From assembly GCA_009760855.2 (NCBI GenBank), contig WPIO01000060.1, forward strand, positions 1,167,501-1,231,500: 64,000 nucleotides of DNA, read 5' to 3'. Origin of the DNA: Cristatella mucedo (taxonomy: Eukaryota; Bryozoa; Phylactolaemata; Cristatellidae). The position numbers and the translations under genes are program-made. Below the pieces are notes generated by a model. That model was given only the letters and a program-made list of their open reading frames with translations, did not search any database and was not told the origin of the DNA. Each line of letters opens with the position of its first letter. Position 1 is the first letter of the stretch. Positions 41,201 through 56,200 of this stretch are shown piece after piece.

Positions 41201-44200
41201 AATTATTTCCAACCTGTGGCTTTAACCTTAGGTTCTTGCTGGCATTCTGCTCACTCTATTCAGTTACTGTAAATTGGTCGTTCCAGGGATTTTAAGAAAG
41301 TAGGATTCGATGATTTCATTCAACCTGCTGTGACAGGTATTCCAAAATAAGCTTCGATCTCTGCAGTTGGACTTCAATGTGGCCCTAAGATTTGAGGAAT
41401 TGGATCGTGTATATGCTGACTTCAGGAGATAGAAGCCGATGATTACCAGCACTTGGCCCTCTGCGGTTTGGCACTACTATGTACACGTTCAGCTGAAGTG
41501 CTGCTACTAGCCACCCCTATCTTTTTTCCCCTTTTACTATTAATTAGCCACCTGTTGTTTGCTAATTAAAGAGGTGCTGCTTGCTTGTGTAGTGCTGGCC
41601 CGTGACTCCGGAAATCACATCAATACGATATTGACTCTGCCCTCGGTCCCTGATAAGGTTTCCTAATTCATCTGCTTTTAGTCTGCCTTGTCTTTGCTAC
41701 TCAGCTGGTTTAGAGCTGTCTTTAGAGCTGCTTTTTCATCTGGTGCCCAAGCACTGTTTACAAGCTATGCAGTGCATCGTTTTGGTGGTGCCTTTGAGGC
41801 CTCGACGAATGAGTAGCGAAAATGAGCTGTGCAGGACTATTAATTGTATCCCTCGAAATTAAGCTGGCTAGTTTCTGTCCTTGATCCCCCAAATTAAAGC
41901 GCGAAGTTTTTCCTTTGCACGTGCATGGCCATGACAGCTGCCGTGAATATGTACGGCACCTGTGGTAGCCATCTTTGTCGGTGCCATCAATGCCTCTCGT
42001 ACTACAGCCTTCTTTCATTAGCAATGCCAAGTCTTAACCTGCTAACACTTTAATTTTTGGGCTTTAGATTTCTGCATATCACAAATTCAGATATTTGAGA
42101 ATTATATGAATCTTTGTATAGACACACACATACACACACACACACACACATACATAATAATCGGTTCATATTGTAGTCCAAGAAGAACTGACCTAAGTCA
42201 CAATTTAGGCGACTGGGCAGAGATAGCTAACTTTAGACCTCAGACTGTGTGCAGAACCTTAGAACAATAGCAACACGAGTTTGAATGTGCGTTTTCATTC
42301 GGAGTAGGTACTATTTATTAGCCTTTGTTGGTAGCTGTGTTAGTGTGCTGTTGGGCAACAATGTTTCGGTGTTGTTTCAGACTCAAAACCGCTGTCCAAT
42401 CTGACGAGCGCATTAGGCTGATGGATCAGGTCGTTGCTGGAATGAAGGTGATCAAAATGTACTGTTGGGAGAAGCCGTTTGCTGAGCTCATCGCGGCAGT
42501 CAGAGCGTAAGTCGTGCTGTTCAGCAATTCAGCAGCGCAGCTATTGATCGATTATCTCTACTGTGCCTTCTAATGATCATCTTTATTATTAGTAGTAAGT
42601 GAAATCTTATTTCTGCCATTTGTACACATAAGTTCCCGCTTAGTAGCAGTATCAGCCATACTCTCAGTAGACAGCTGGTTAGCCAAAACTCTTAGTTTAG
42701 ATATTAGGTTTTGCATTACAAAGCCAATATACCTCTGCCTTCATAAGTTTACTACTCAAGACCGCAATGCATATATGCATATATATGCGTAAATGCATCC
42801 GTGAGATGCTGAGCTGCCAGTACTGCATCGTAAACTCGTTGAAATCAATGTCGATTCTGAATTCAAATAGGTTTGGGGAAATTCAGTTCCTGCAATATCT
42901 TAATGCTTCATCATTACTCACATGTTTTCATCTGATTCCTCTCTCGAATTTTAAATTTTAGCCGACCAGGCAGCTACTTCAGCTTCCAAGCACTCAATTC
43001 TGTGGTCAGCACGTGCTGTAATCCAGCTAATATAGCAACCCATTTTCTGGTACACGTCATGCCAATATAGTCACTAGCCACGAGAATAGCACAAGTTGAC
43101 TGCTAGGGGTCCTTAGAAATGGCCATAAATAAATAAATAAATACTAGCTGATTTAACAGACTCATTTTTGTAGCAACAGAAAAGCTTTAACAGCAATCAC
43201 CACTGCTTGCAGCTGGAGATAAAGATCGCCCACCTCAGGATCCGAACCCGCGACCTCGGTCGTGAAGAGCCGCCGCCTTACTTCCTTGGCTATCACGGCC
43301 ATCAATGTCCACTGAAACCGAAAGTCAGGAATCTGGTTAAGTGCTCCCAACGATGCTAGTCCTAGCCAATGCCTTACAAATAGCATGAAGCCTGAGCCTT
43401 GCAGCTGGGCTAATTAGCCCCAAGTGCAGCACCACTATGGCGCACAGGTATGCCAGAGGTAATAGCACACAGGTAATAGATTGAGGTAATAGCACACAGG
43501 TATGCCAGATGTAATAGCACACAGGTAATAGATAGAGGTAATAGCACACATGTATGCCAGATGTAGTAGCACACAGGTAATAGATAGAGGTAATATCACA
43601 CAGGTATGCCAGAGGTAATAACACACAGGTAATAGATAAAGGTAATAGCTCACAGGTATGCCAGAGGTAAGGGAACACAGAGACAATCAAGTATGCCTAG
43701 GCCTTGATATATCTGGTCCAAGAGCAGTCTAGTCTACAGCCACCGAAGGCGATAGGTGTCCAGCTCTGCCCACCCTAGCTTACAATGGCTCATGTTCGAA
43801 GCCCATAGCATAACTGCCTGACTTAGCGATGAATTCATCCAGCACGAAAAATATGTTTGATTTATGTTATAGTGTCCCAACAGAACTTGAGGGGGAATGT
43901 CAAGAAAATAGTTATACAATTTGTCCGACAATCGAATATGTGTTTAGGGTACCTTTCAAAAGACAAATATGTTATAAATGGGATCGGAAGTTCTGACGAC
44001 TTTCACGTGAAAGAAAAACTGGTTTTGCAAATCACGCCTAACCCGGATGTAAACCGGAAGCAACAAATCTACAAATGAAACATTTATCGATTTCTGCATC
44101 ATATGCGACTTGTATCCCAACTTGTCGAACCTTGGTAGATTACGATACATGCTTGAAGCTTGTTGAGTTGCATTCTTGTGACTTTTATACAGCTTCATTT

Positions 44201-47200
44201 CCAAGGTCGGTTGGTGCCTTGTGAATCCCATAACACGGCTAACGCTTTACGTATCGGAGGGAAATTGGAAACGAGTTCAGCTCTGCTTTTTTTTTACACG
44301 AGTGGAGCATTTCTGATTTTGGTTGGATGCATTTTACTCTATATGTCCACGATTACAGAAAATAAATCCCGAGGACATTTGATGGCATCTAAAGCAAAAT
44401 GCAGAGGGTAATGGAGGCTCGTTACACTTAGCTAGCTGATGTCGCTCGTTGCAGCCGAGAGATGAGCGTGATCGGCATCGGCTCGAGGATCCGTCTGATG
44501 TCGATGGAGCTTGGCTACTTCTCTTTTTCCAAGATCACCATGGGCAGCTGCATTATAGCCTATGTTCTTATATATGGCCGTGCACCGCGGCTCGAAACCG
44601 TGCTCGTTCTGATGCGTCTAATCGGCACTGTGCAGGACTGTCTCGCCTACAACATGACCCGAGCCATCTCTATTTGGGGCGAAATGGCGTCGACCTGCTC
44701 CCGAATTCAGGTGAGTCTCGCGAGATACAGAGGCCAGGCAGGCTGCTGTGTGCTGCCGCGACCATGGCCGTTTCCCAGTCCCTGCAGCTGCCGGCTCTCT
44801 CGCGACCGTTGCTCAGCCTGTCAAGGGCTGGTTGATCGCACATCTGCTCATTGTATCAGCTGCAGTGCCACGGCCAAGTCTGACTCGGGTTTTGCTTTTA
44901 ATTTTCTACGTGTTTACTGTCGCTTGAGTTGCTTGCAATCAAACTGCTCCTTGGTGTAAACCCTTTGCACCTGCTTGCCATGCGACGTCGGAGTTGAGAG
45001 ATGGGCTCGGCGCGACATGCAGGGTTGAAGGATGTGGGACCGATGCGTCAGATGAGACCGATCTCCCTCGATGCGATACGTTTATCAGTATGTGATTGTT
45101 GCATGAGATAAAGCCTGTTGGCTACCGAATGCTTACCGAAAGCTGCTTAGGCTGTGAGTGCTCTATGCAAAACTCTCTAGTGTATAACCCACATAGTCTT
45201 TGTGGCTTTTGCATACCGAAAGCTGCTTAGGCTGTGAGTGCACTATACAAAACTCTCCTGCGTAACACCCACATGGTCTTTATGACTTTATGGAGTTACA
45301 GACGGAGATATATAGATACATCTCTGTTGAATCAGCTCGAAATCTAGGCGTCATGTTCCGAAGGTCTATCTAATCTCTTGGAGGTGTAGTGAGTAGCCCA
45401 GAGAAAGAGAAAGGCGGATACTTATTCCAATAATGAAGCAGCACTCCTCTGAGGCTGCAGGCTAGATGAGCTTCCATGAAGATGCACTGGTCATAGTGAT
45501 TGCAGGCGATGCCTATTGCCTCAACCAGTCATGTCATATTGCAGCAAACCCAGAGCCCATCCGGACGGTTGAAGAAGCCCGAGAAAGCTTGATGGCTCTT
45601 CCTTGGATCTGTAAACTTGCACACTTTCATCCATCAAACTCTGCTACCTAGCCCAAAGGACATAAGTTTGGCATTGGACTTGCTAATACTTCTATCTTAA
45701 TCATAGAAAAATCATTAATAATCATAATCTAATAATCATAATAATCACAATAATAATAATTAATAATCTTAATCTTAATCATTCTTAATCATAGATTAAG
45801 TCGTCGAGGTCTTTTTGGTTTGTGTAATGTGGCTTTCACTCTGAATCTCTACCTTGGATCTGCAACGTCTTCCTCCTCTGGCTTGCTGGTGTTTTCTCAA
45901 GACGGCAGGTCTCTCTTCGGATGACTGTGAAGGGGTAGCTCACGGCACTGTGGGTGTGACACTGGAACGATGAATGGATAAAGATCTCGATGTATCGCAG
46001 CTGGTGTATTCTTACCAGTTGCGTGCATGGAAGGGTCCGTGATGCCAATGTAGCAGTTGTTGGAGTGATCTGTAGGTTCCTGCGAAATTTTGGATGGTAG
46101 ACTGAATCAGTTCAAGATTCCCTTTTTCAGGATTTGAGAAATATCCCTTGTGACCAAGGGACATATTTGCAATTAAAGAAAATCTTGCACATTGCTGTCC
46201 ATAATTTGTCTATCAATGCCGACACAGTGCGGTTTTTCACTAGCCAAATTATATGCCTCCCCATCGCAATGTTGTTTTATATGCAAGTTTCAGTCTTCCT
46301 ACTGCCAATGCCCATAGTGTATGAAAGAAATTCATTTTGCATTGTGCCCTAAAAGAACTAAATCTCTCTTCAGGCACGTAAATTACCCACTCCTGGCACG
46401 GGGAGGTAATGACGAAAAATAGCCACGCAGGACTTTAATAAGGCCCCTGTAATGGAAATGAATGTACTTTAAATCCTTTGATGAGGATCGATTGGAGGGC
46501 AGCTCAGGTGCCAGAAGACGGTAATGCCAGCTCCAATAACGTACATTAAAATTGTTGCAGTTAAAAAGCTGCTAGTTGGATCTTGGTTCTAGGCTGACGG
46601 TCTGCCTCTCGGCTGTCACTGCCTGTCTTCGGCTAGGTTTTGCGTTTTACATTTTGGGTTTCGGTTTGCCTGTCTTGGGCTACGTTGGGCCGGTTTTCAC
46701 TTGATGCTCTTAACTGAGTGTCTCAGGTGGCCGGAACGTTTACTTTGAAAAAATTAGTGTTCAAAGCGGGTTTTTTCGCGGAATATCTGAGCATGAAATA
46801 ATTATATACTCTCTGCACATATGCCACAGGCTCGAGCCCCCAATGTGATGTAGCCATCAAATACATTAACCGTCACCTCAGTCGGGATGAGCAGTGTAAC
46901 CACTGGGCAAAATTAGTGGGGCAGAATACATGGAAATTAACGCATCGATATTAATGATCACCTATCACTATCGTATAAATTTTGCAATGAAGAATATGTG
47001 TCCGAGTCACCTTGTGGTGCCTGTTATTTGTGGCAAGCCTGCTGGTGCGCACGTCAAAGACTTGTAAGTACTTTGCTGTTGGCAAAGGTGGAAAGAAAGT
47101 GTTCCAACCTTTTCTGGGCTGCCCTGCCCCGTGTATTTTGAACCTTCTTCAACAACGTTTTGTGGAAAGAATATTTTCCCATGGCAAACTCTCTGTGAGA

Positions 47201-50200
47201 CTCGGCGGCCAACGTCTCTCACTTCTAATCGTTATAATCAAAGGTGCACTCAAGCCGCTGGCTGCTTGATGACAGCAGAGTTATGCATGGGACGCAGCCA
47301 GGTGTAGAGGATTTACATTGACCGGAATCGTTGCTATGAGTCTGCTCTGCTGTTGGCCTCCATTGCTACGGTAATAATAATAATAATAATATTACACTTG
47401 ATAAAGCGCCCTCAGAGAACTTAATCTCTTTCTATTCGCTTTACATTTGCTGCAAAGTGATATGCACTAGAATAGTAAGTAAAATCATGCTTGAAAAACA
47501 AACAAAATGAATAATATGGTTAGGGGTGACATGCACAGGGTCAACATGCAAATGTGGTTAGTGGCAGCATGCACAGTGTCAGCACGCATAAGCACATCAA
47601 GGACGAATCACAGGGACCCACTAAGTGCTGTCCTAAATAGGTGTGTTTTTAAGTTTCTTTTAAATGTGGTCAGGTCAGGGGATGTTCTGACGCAGGTCGG
47701 GAGGGAGTTCCAGGCTGTGGGAGCATACGAGCTAAATGCACGGTCTCCAAAGGATTAAAGGTTTGTACGAGGTATTTCCAGACTGTTGGATTCCGAAAAG
47801 CGAGTGGTACGATGCTTGGCCTGATGGGGTAGTATATCTGAAGGATAGGCTGGAGCCATAGAATGAAGTGACCTAAAAGTGAGCGACAAAACCTTGAAGT
47901 CAATACGTTGCCTCACTGGTAGCCAGTGCAGGTCGGCGAGAAATGGAGTAATGTGGCAACTGCGTCGCTCACGACAGACAAGCCTAGCTGCAGAGTTTTG
48001 CACCAGCTGCAATCGCCTGATCGCACATGCTGGTAGGCCAGTAAGCAGTGAGTTGCAGAAGTCGAGATGGGATGTCACGAATGCATGGACCAACTTGGAC
48101 GTGGTATCCTTATCTAAACAAGCCCGAATTGTAGCAATTTTTCGTAGCTGAAAGTAGGCAGATTTGACTGTGGAGCTGATGTGGTCGTCTAACGAGAGGT
48201 CGCTTTGGAATATGACACCTAGATTTCGAGCTGATTCAACTGGAGATATGCTGGCAGAGCCAATTTTGAAAGTCAGCCTTTCTAATTTCTGAATCACACT
48301 GGGTTTGCCCATAACTAGTAAGTTAGTTTTATCATCGTTTGGTTTTAGAAAATTTGCTGCCATCCATGTGCGGATGTCATCAATGCATGCAGCAAGTGAG
48401 TTTAGAGAATTTGAGATGCTCGAAGGCTGGGAGGGATCAAAGCAAAGGTACAACTGAGTGTCATCCGCATAGAAGTGAAAGCCTAGATTGTGCTTGGCAA
48501 TCACATCAGCAAGAGGGAGAGTATAAACGGTGAAAAGGACCGGACCTAGCACAGAGCTCTGAGGTACTCCATATTTTAGAGATACTTCAGATGATCTTTG
48601 TCCATTCATGTCAATACTCTGGAGTCTCCCACTGAGCTAGGACCTGAACCACTGCAGAGCAGTGCCAGTTATGCCCAGGCGAGATGAGAGGCGCTCTAGA
48701 AGAACTTTGCGATCGATGGTATCAAAAGCTGCCGAACGATCGAGCACAACAAGAAGAGACACTCTACCCATGTCTGCATTCCTAAGTTTGGTCGTTGTAT
48801 ACCCGAAGCAATGCTGACTCTGTGGAGTGATTAGCTCTAAAGCCAGACTGGAACTTACTAGCAAGGTGTGAGGTTTCGATATTGGAGTTCAGCTGGTCTG
48901 CCACGACCCGTTCCAGTGTCTTTGATAGGAATGGTAGAAGGGAGACTGGGCGGTAGTTGCTTAAGTTCTCTTGGTCTAGTGTAGCTTTCTTGAGAAGTGG
49001 CCTGACTACAGTTTTTTTGAAAGGTGCTGGGACCTGACCTGAGGCTAATGACATATTCATGATGTTGGTTGTGCATGGCAGCAGCAGATCGAAGGTGAGT
49101 CTGCTAAGTTTGATTATTCAGCAGTCTTGTGCATTTAGTGGGATGCCGGAGTCTGGAGCAACAGGTACCTAAATGTCGTCAAATTGCTGATTAATGAAGC
49201 AACTAATCACATACAATGTTAGTCTTATCGTTATGACTCTAGTTGTATTTCCAAAATAGCGAGACTAGCTTAAGAAAGCATGTAGGTGGTTCAGTTCCCC
49301 GGGTATCATGGCAGCACAGCCATTAGCCTATAATCATTCTGCATGGTACATGCCTGTACAGCAAAGATTTCTCAAAGATGATACATCAAGGATGTCAAAG
49401 ATGTCATGATGTCTGGCGTAAGCGCAACAAAGCATGGTGCTTCTGGAGCTTCTTGACCTCTAGTTAGTACTGACTTGGTTGGTAGCAAGCAACCTGATTG
49501 GTCCAGAATACTGACAGAGGTGCTCTATTGCCAAGCTTGCTCATACAAATAATTCTTTAAGTGCAGCTGTGCAGCAGTAAGAGTTACTGTCTTGAGTTGC
49601 CTTATTCTGGCTTCCATGGGTGCTTAGACTCTGAACAGTTGAGCCGAGACTCGGTGCTTGGCTGTTTTACTAGGCCATTCGTGTTGGTAATTGCACTGCC
49701 CTTGAGAGTGGCAACCCATGGTCCGTGAACTTGCATGGAAGGCAGCCTATCCACTCCCTCGTGTTCGGCTGTAGCGCTGCTCGTGAGTTGCTCATTCGCA
49801 ATTGGAGACTCATCTTTTTGAGGCCGAATTACTGCCACAAAGCTAATTGCTTGCAGTTTCGCCTCGATCTGTGTGGCCTGCATTCAATGAAATCTATGTA
49901 ACCACAATCCATCTACGTTGTAATGCTTCTCCAGGACTTCTTGCTTCTGGCGGAGCTAGAAGAAGAGCAGAGTCAACTGCCGTGCAAGCTTGCCGAGACT
50001 GCTGCTGTGGAGCTCCGTTCGTTCAGCGGCAAGTGGGAAGGGGTATGTGAAGCCGTCGTATGCTGGCATCTGCTGTGTGCATGCGTAGGCTGATGCTGCG
50101 ACCAGATGAGACTGCCATACCAGCTGCATAGTCAAGTCACCCCGCTTTCAGCTTCATAAAATTGCAAAAATATGGGCTTGCCTTGACAAGGATATCGTGT

Positions 50201-53200
50201 CCACGTTGGTCTAAGTATTTGTGTCATCCAGTCGCTACTTGTGTAACGCACTACTTCCAGGTTTTCCGGCCTTAGGGACTTACAGTTGTACAAAACTCGA
50301 CAGCTAGGCTTTCTCTGGCGTAAGCCTTGCAGCTGTCACACCCCCCATTTCTTGCCGACCTGCACTGGCTCTCAATCAAGTAGCATAGCGACTACAAGGT
50401 TCTGTCACTCACTTCTAGGTCTCTTTATTCTCTTGTTCCGGCCTACCTATCTTAGCTACTTCCCTATACGCCAGGCATCGTGTCACCTGCTCTTTTGACT
50501 CAAATCGTTTAACTGTTTGTCCAGCCAGCCTTAAAAATGCATTTTGACCATCCCTTTAGCTCACGGGTCGGTAAACCACCTTTGGACTGCTAGGTTATTT
50601 CAGGAGGTCAAGAAGGCTAACTAGGTCAGAAGAAACCACTGCAAGTCCTCAGCTGGCCTTGTGCAGTAGGCATGGCCAGATGAACAAGCAAACCGTCACA
50701 ACAGACAAGCACAAGGCCATGCATGGCAAGATAAGGGGGTAGGCATTTATCATCCCACCCCGGTCATCTTTCCCATATCATCATCTATCATCCCTCCCCG
50801 GTCAGAAGCTTCTGTACCGTACAAGTGAGTCGCACAAGCTCCAAAAATAAACACAGCCACAGCTTGAGCTGCAACCAGCTGTGATGAAAGGAAAGAAAAC
50901 CGTGACAATTCAATCAGGCTGCCGGATCCAACAATAAATAAATAGGGGGCCCCTAAGCCGGTACTAGCTAGGCTGTATCTGGCCAAAGGCCCGAGTTTGC
51001 CTAGCTCTGACTTAGCTAGTTGCTTTCAAAATCTGGAACTCACTCCCGACATTTACATTCCTAAACTTAAAACCATTTAAAAATAAACTCTAAGCTCATC
51101 TGTTCGAATTTATCTGGTCTGTGTGAGTTGTCCTTAGTATGCTTACGAGTGCTGCCGTTGCATGTTAGAGCGGTTAGTATGCTTCCTATACTACTTCATA
51201 GAAATAGATCAGTTCTCGTTGGGATCCATGGAAATATCCCACTACAATTATTTTTGTTATTACAATGGGCAATCGATCGTGGTTCGGCTCTCATTTGGCA
51301 CTTGTGAAGTGGGTGTTCTTATCTAGCTTGCTCGGTCGCTGTCGAGTTTTCATTGTCGTTTTTATCAGTCCACCATCCGGCAGTGTAGATGCTGCTGTGT
51401 GCCTTGTGTCTATGACGACTCCGACGCCCCTACCGATTGGAACTATCGGCCGAATCAGGCATTACAATATAATTTTACTTCGAGAAATTTAGTAATAATA
51501 AAAAATTTGACCGTTCCTCACAACTGTAACTTTGTCAATTTAGATCGTCGTTTACGACCTCACTTATGCTACATCTGTGCACATTAGTATCCTTTTAGTT
51601 GGCAGAATTTTTCCAGCTTCATACCTGCGTTGCTGGCGTTCTGCTGCATCCTGTTACTTATAAACTGGTAAGCTTCATAATAAATACATTTGAAGTGACT
51701 TAAACGTTAACGGTTTTCATAGGCCACTATTAAGTTGCTTTTTTATTTTTATAGTGGCAGTGATGGTCGTCTGTGATACACTAGGGCTGTTGTAAATATA
51801 AAATCATACAATTTGCCCTCACGGCTTGCATTAGAAGGACTCGCTGTGAACAAACCATTAGTTACAGCAGCTTCAATGATGCCTGCTGTCTCAAGATTTG
51901 CTACTATCATGTGCTCGAGATGTATTTGCCCCACCCACTTGCTCTATACAGGGCTCAGGCGCTCTGGTGCTGAAGGATGTGACAGCACGTGCAGCGTCCG
52001 GAGAGCTGCTTGCCGTCGTCGGACCAGTCGGCAGTGGCAAGGTGAGCTAAGCTAAGCCTGCAGTTCTCTTTCTTTGTTCTCTGCCTCTGGCCACCCCTGA
52101 CCTCTTAATCTGCTCGAGCACCGCCCACTTGATCCCGGGGTCGAGTTGGTGGGCTGCAGTCGAGCCTGCACTTTTAGCACCTCCCTGGATGAGGGCCTTG
52201 TCTGCTAGCCACCAGACAGTTTGCTGGCAGCAGTCAGTAGTCCTGATGGCTCTGATGCACTGACCTGACCGCTGACCCCGAGTCTGCCAGCATGGCCGTG
52301 TGGTCGCAGGGCCGTCATAGGCATGCTGTTCGAATGAGTTTTCGGATGGACATAGCTCCTCAATTGTTTGATATCAATCTTACTAACAAGTTTAGGGGGA
52401 GACAAGAGAGACAAAGGCGCTTAAGAATTGCAACAAACACTCCCAAGGTACCTTTGTTGTCGTACAGTTTTGGTCTGCCAGAGACAGTGTAGGCTTTCAT
52501 TTTTAGCAGAATACATGCACTTTTGTCGATGAGTATTTATGCACCCCAGAATAGGTCATTTCCAAGGCCAGTAAAACTAGCACCTGCTTAGCAGCACAGG
52601 AAGTTGGCACCTAGCTGCAGAAATTATGTCAGCACTGTATGGCTGCCACCGAGCTGCTTGCCAGAGAAACATACTAGTGCCATTGCTATATAATTGATTG
52701 ACTTAATCAACAGCCACATTTTTTAAAATCCTCACACATTTAAAGAATGTCGTATAGAACATAATCTAAAGCCTTTTGTATGCATGGGAGAGTATATAAA
52801 ATTCCCTTTATTTGCCCGTCCCTTCTCAATTTCTTCACCTGCTGTCATGACGTAGCTAACGCTGCTGTGCAATTCTATAATGTAATGTATCTTCATCTGT
52901 AGCTCCACAAAGCCACACAGAGACTAAGTTGGTGTATGCAAGAGAGTTTTTGATAGCGTACTCCCCTTAGCGAGCTTCGGTACTCACTGGGAAGCCAACT
53001 GACTTAATCTCACACAACAAAGAAAAAGGACGAAGCTTAGTTGATTCTGGAGGGAAGTCTAGGAAGTGAGTAGCAAAGTCTAGGAGCTGTAGAGCAAAGG
53101 CTTTTGTTGCCAACTGTCTTCAAGATGGAATGGAGACTTGGAATGGAACAGCTCATTTATTTTCTGTAGAAAATCTGAGGGTGCAATGGGACTGGATCTG

Positions 53201-56200
53201 ATGCAGCAGTTTAGCTATGCTGGAAAAAGCCAATCCAAGGCAGGCCTTGTACAGTAGGTCAGCGCAACAACTTTACCCTTTATCCATCGGTCAGCTGGAA
53301 GCTATTGCAGCTCCTTCAGCAAAGGAGACACATAGCCGAACATATGAGATTTGTTGACAAGCCATATTGATCACTAGCTGCAGAAGCGTAAGGGCTTTTT
53401 CGGTAGCCCAGCCAAAATGGAATAGCAGTCGTCGAACCTAGAAGAAGCCAGGGAGCTAGTTAAATTTCTAGCAGGCTGCCTTGGTAGACAGCTTATGATC
53501 TTTGGCAGGGATCGAACATGATTGCTAATAGTAGAGGCAGTCGATTTAGAGATACTTTTAAAGTTCAAACAGGTATTAAAGGGGACACCTAACTCCAAGG
53601 GCACGTGGTGATGGTCGCACAATAGCATCATCTACGAGAGGAGCAAAGTCTGCTAGTCCAGCCGCATGCTTGGGGTTTGCTATGAGTAGGAGCTCGATTG
53701 TATCGCGTATTTTGAGGACATCGGTCGACACCCACGATCGTCTGCAAGGCAATCATTCAGTTTATCGGTAGAGGAGGGAGCATGGTGTATTCGATCAATT
53801 AATTTTGCTAGTGCTTCGTAAATGACAAATTAGCGAAATAAATAACGCTTATCTTTTTGACGTAAGTGACAGCTGTTCGAGATTTAATTTGGCTATGGTT
53901 AAGTGGCCAGCTGGGTTCAAGCTCATATTAAACTGACGACCCTTGGGGATATCTAAACAGGAAGCCCAGCCCAGAGCCCTTTCATCGACGAGACCAGCAC
54001 TGTCCGAGAGGAAGCCTAACAGAACTAGGGCTTAAACCGAACCGAAAGTCACTATGGAGACCTCACTCGGTAGGCGAATGGCTAGCTTTCGAGTTGCCCT
54101 GTGAGCATCTTTCGGGGCACAAGGCCATGAGCATAAGGCCAGGTGGCTTTGTAGAATCGTGGAAAAGCACCATGATGAAATGGGCTTCGGCCACCGGAAG
54201 CTCAGGACTGGTGCTTGTTCTAATATAAGATACATGAGGAATAATGACCAAAGTAAGCTCTTTTGATAGAAAACGCCGCATTTACTTCAGCCAAAGAAAA
54301 AAAATTAATGATTACTTTCGAAACGAAACTACCTTTAGCGTACTGCTAAACAACTAGGTGGGGAATCTTTTTCCTGAATCCGGTTGCGGCACCTCATTCC
54401 TGGCATTATGGACCATAATTTGTCCCTCGGTGTCCTTCAAAATGTGGGAGTTCTGTCTGCATGAAGTGTTTAGAAAGCAGATGTATGTATCAGCAGTATA
54501 ATGACCCCAAAGCGTACCCCAAATTCGGCCAAAGTTTACTTTTATGACTCCCCTTTTACAATCGTGGATTGGTCAAGTAAATTGGAAGCAACATACCTAC
54601 AAATTAAAAAATTTACTGATTTCTGCATCATATACGCCTTTTGTCTCAACTTGTTGAATCTTGGTTCATCAAGATACATGTTTGCACCGTGTTGTGGTAC
54701 ATGCTTCTGACTTTTAAGCAGCTACATTTGCAATGTAGCTTTCTGTGTCTTTTAAATTTCACCACTTGGCCAACACTTGCTTGGATCAACGTGAAATGTC
54801 TAATAAGATTTCATCTCTGCTGGCACATGACTGTGGTAGCTCATTTCTGATTTCGTTTGGATAACGATTGCTATTGACATGACCGGCACATTTTCCCCAG
54901 CTCACCCTCACTTGGCTCGAGGGCCAGACCGGATGCCGGAGCCGCACACTTCAGGTCTTTTCATAGCAAGCCATGTCGTCTGCTGCTTCTTAGCTGCCAG
55001 TGAATGAACATTGCTGTGTGTTTTTGAACCGTCGAGTTCATGACTTGGCGGAGATGCAACTCGGCCACTGCCCCACCGACTCTAGTGCCTCCACAGGGTC
55101 GTGAGCTGTCCAGTAACAAGAGTATCTAGTGAGGCTGCAGTGACTGCAGCTGGGCCCTGCCACCGCTGTTCGTCACATACTTGTCCCGGCTCTGCAGCAC
55201 TGCTTCATTTTTTTACTTGTGCTTCTTCGGAGTAAGCCCAGGGACCCAGTTCGCCCTCCGGGAATGAATCTTTTGCTTCTCCACTCGCACAGTCGTCGCT
55301 GCTCATGGCAGCGCTCGGCGAGCTGCCGCCCACTTCCGGTGAGGTGACGGTGCGCGGCCGAGTCGCCTACGCATCGCAGCAACCGTGGATCTTCTCGGCG
55401 TCACTCAAGCAGAACATCCTGTTCGGCCTCGATTTCGACGCCGACAAGTATCAGGCCGTCGTCGAGGCTTGCGCCCTCAGCAAAGACATAGAGTCGCTGG
55501 CACACGGCGACGAGACACTGGTGGGCGAGCGCGGCGTGATCCTGAGCGGCGGCCAGCGGGCGCGGGTCGGCCTGGCGCGCGCCGTCTACCAGGATGCCGA
55601 CATCTACCTGCTTGACGACCCGCTGTCGGCCGTCGACACTAGCGTCGCCAAGCACCTGTTTCACAAGTGAGCTAGACGCTTGCGATTCACTGCGCATGCG
55701 ACTGACTTCGAGCGATGTTGAAGAAGGACAGTGATGGTCGGGCAGGTGGTGCTGCGCCCGGCCTCTAGTTGTGCCGACTGAGCTCGTGAGGATTGATGCA
55801 TCCTATTGATGCACTGCGTTTGTTTGGTTCACGTTTGTCACGGGCGTCTTCTTCACCCTGCCGCATTTGGAGTCGCATTGGCTATTCTCACCTTTGCTGT
55901 ATTCTGCCACGTGATTGCACGATGCAGTGCTACACAACCGACCCCCTTTGAAAGTACTCGAATGCTCCTTTCTCAGATCGCTATGCGATGAACATCGTTT
56001 GCATTCATGTTTTTGGCTTGATCAAACTTCTATGCTGCCATTTTATCTGAGCACCAGGACAGACGGAAGCAACACGGCAAGCTAATAATAGGTCAGCATA
56101 AACAGGGCCAAAAAAACTGTGATACGAATTCCTATTGGTCATATAAATTAAGGTGCCATATTCTTTTTAGTACTTGCATGCCATCCCTTTTTTAATCTTA

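Larger units (their letters stand above)
42507..44454 (+). other. Intron 7 of the ABC transporter
   Basis: 42507-43150 holds nothing I recognise. It is followed by a SINE, a 52-bp minisatellite and a dispersed repeat also found at 54.5 kb. Confidence 0.65.
44711..49934 (+). other. Intron 8 of the ABC transporter
   Basis: 44711-45100, 45320-46780 (with an AT-rich simple stretch at 45705-45800), 46920-47370 and 49150-49934 contain no recognised gene or repeat. Confidence 0.65.
52042..55292 (+). other. Intron 10 of the ABC transporter
   Basis: Holds a LINE family 2 copy and dispersed repeat copy 2. 52042-52865, 53790-54370 and 54880-55292 hold nothing I recognise. Confidence 0.65.

Noticed and set aside
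43205-43310. Functional tRNA gene on the minus strand
   Set aside because: A- and B-box-like sequences are present, but I cannot fold a complete cloverleaf; a SINE or tRNA pseudogene is more likely.
43446-43672. CRISPR-like array
   Set aside because: The repeats are contiguous with no unique spacers, in a eukaryotic intron.
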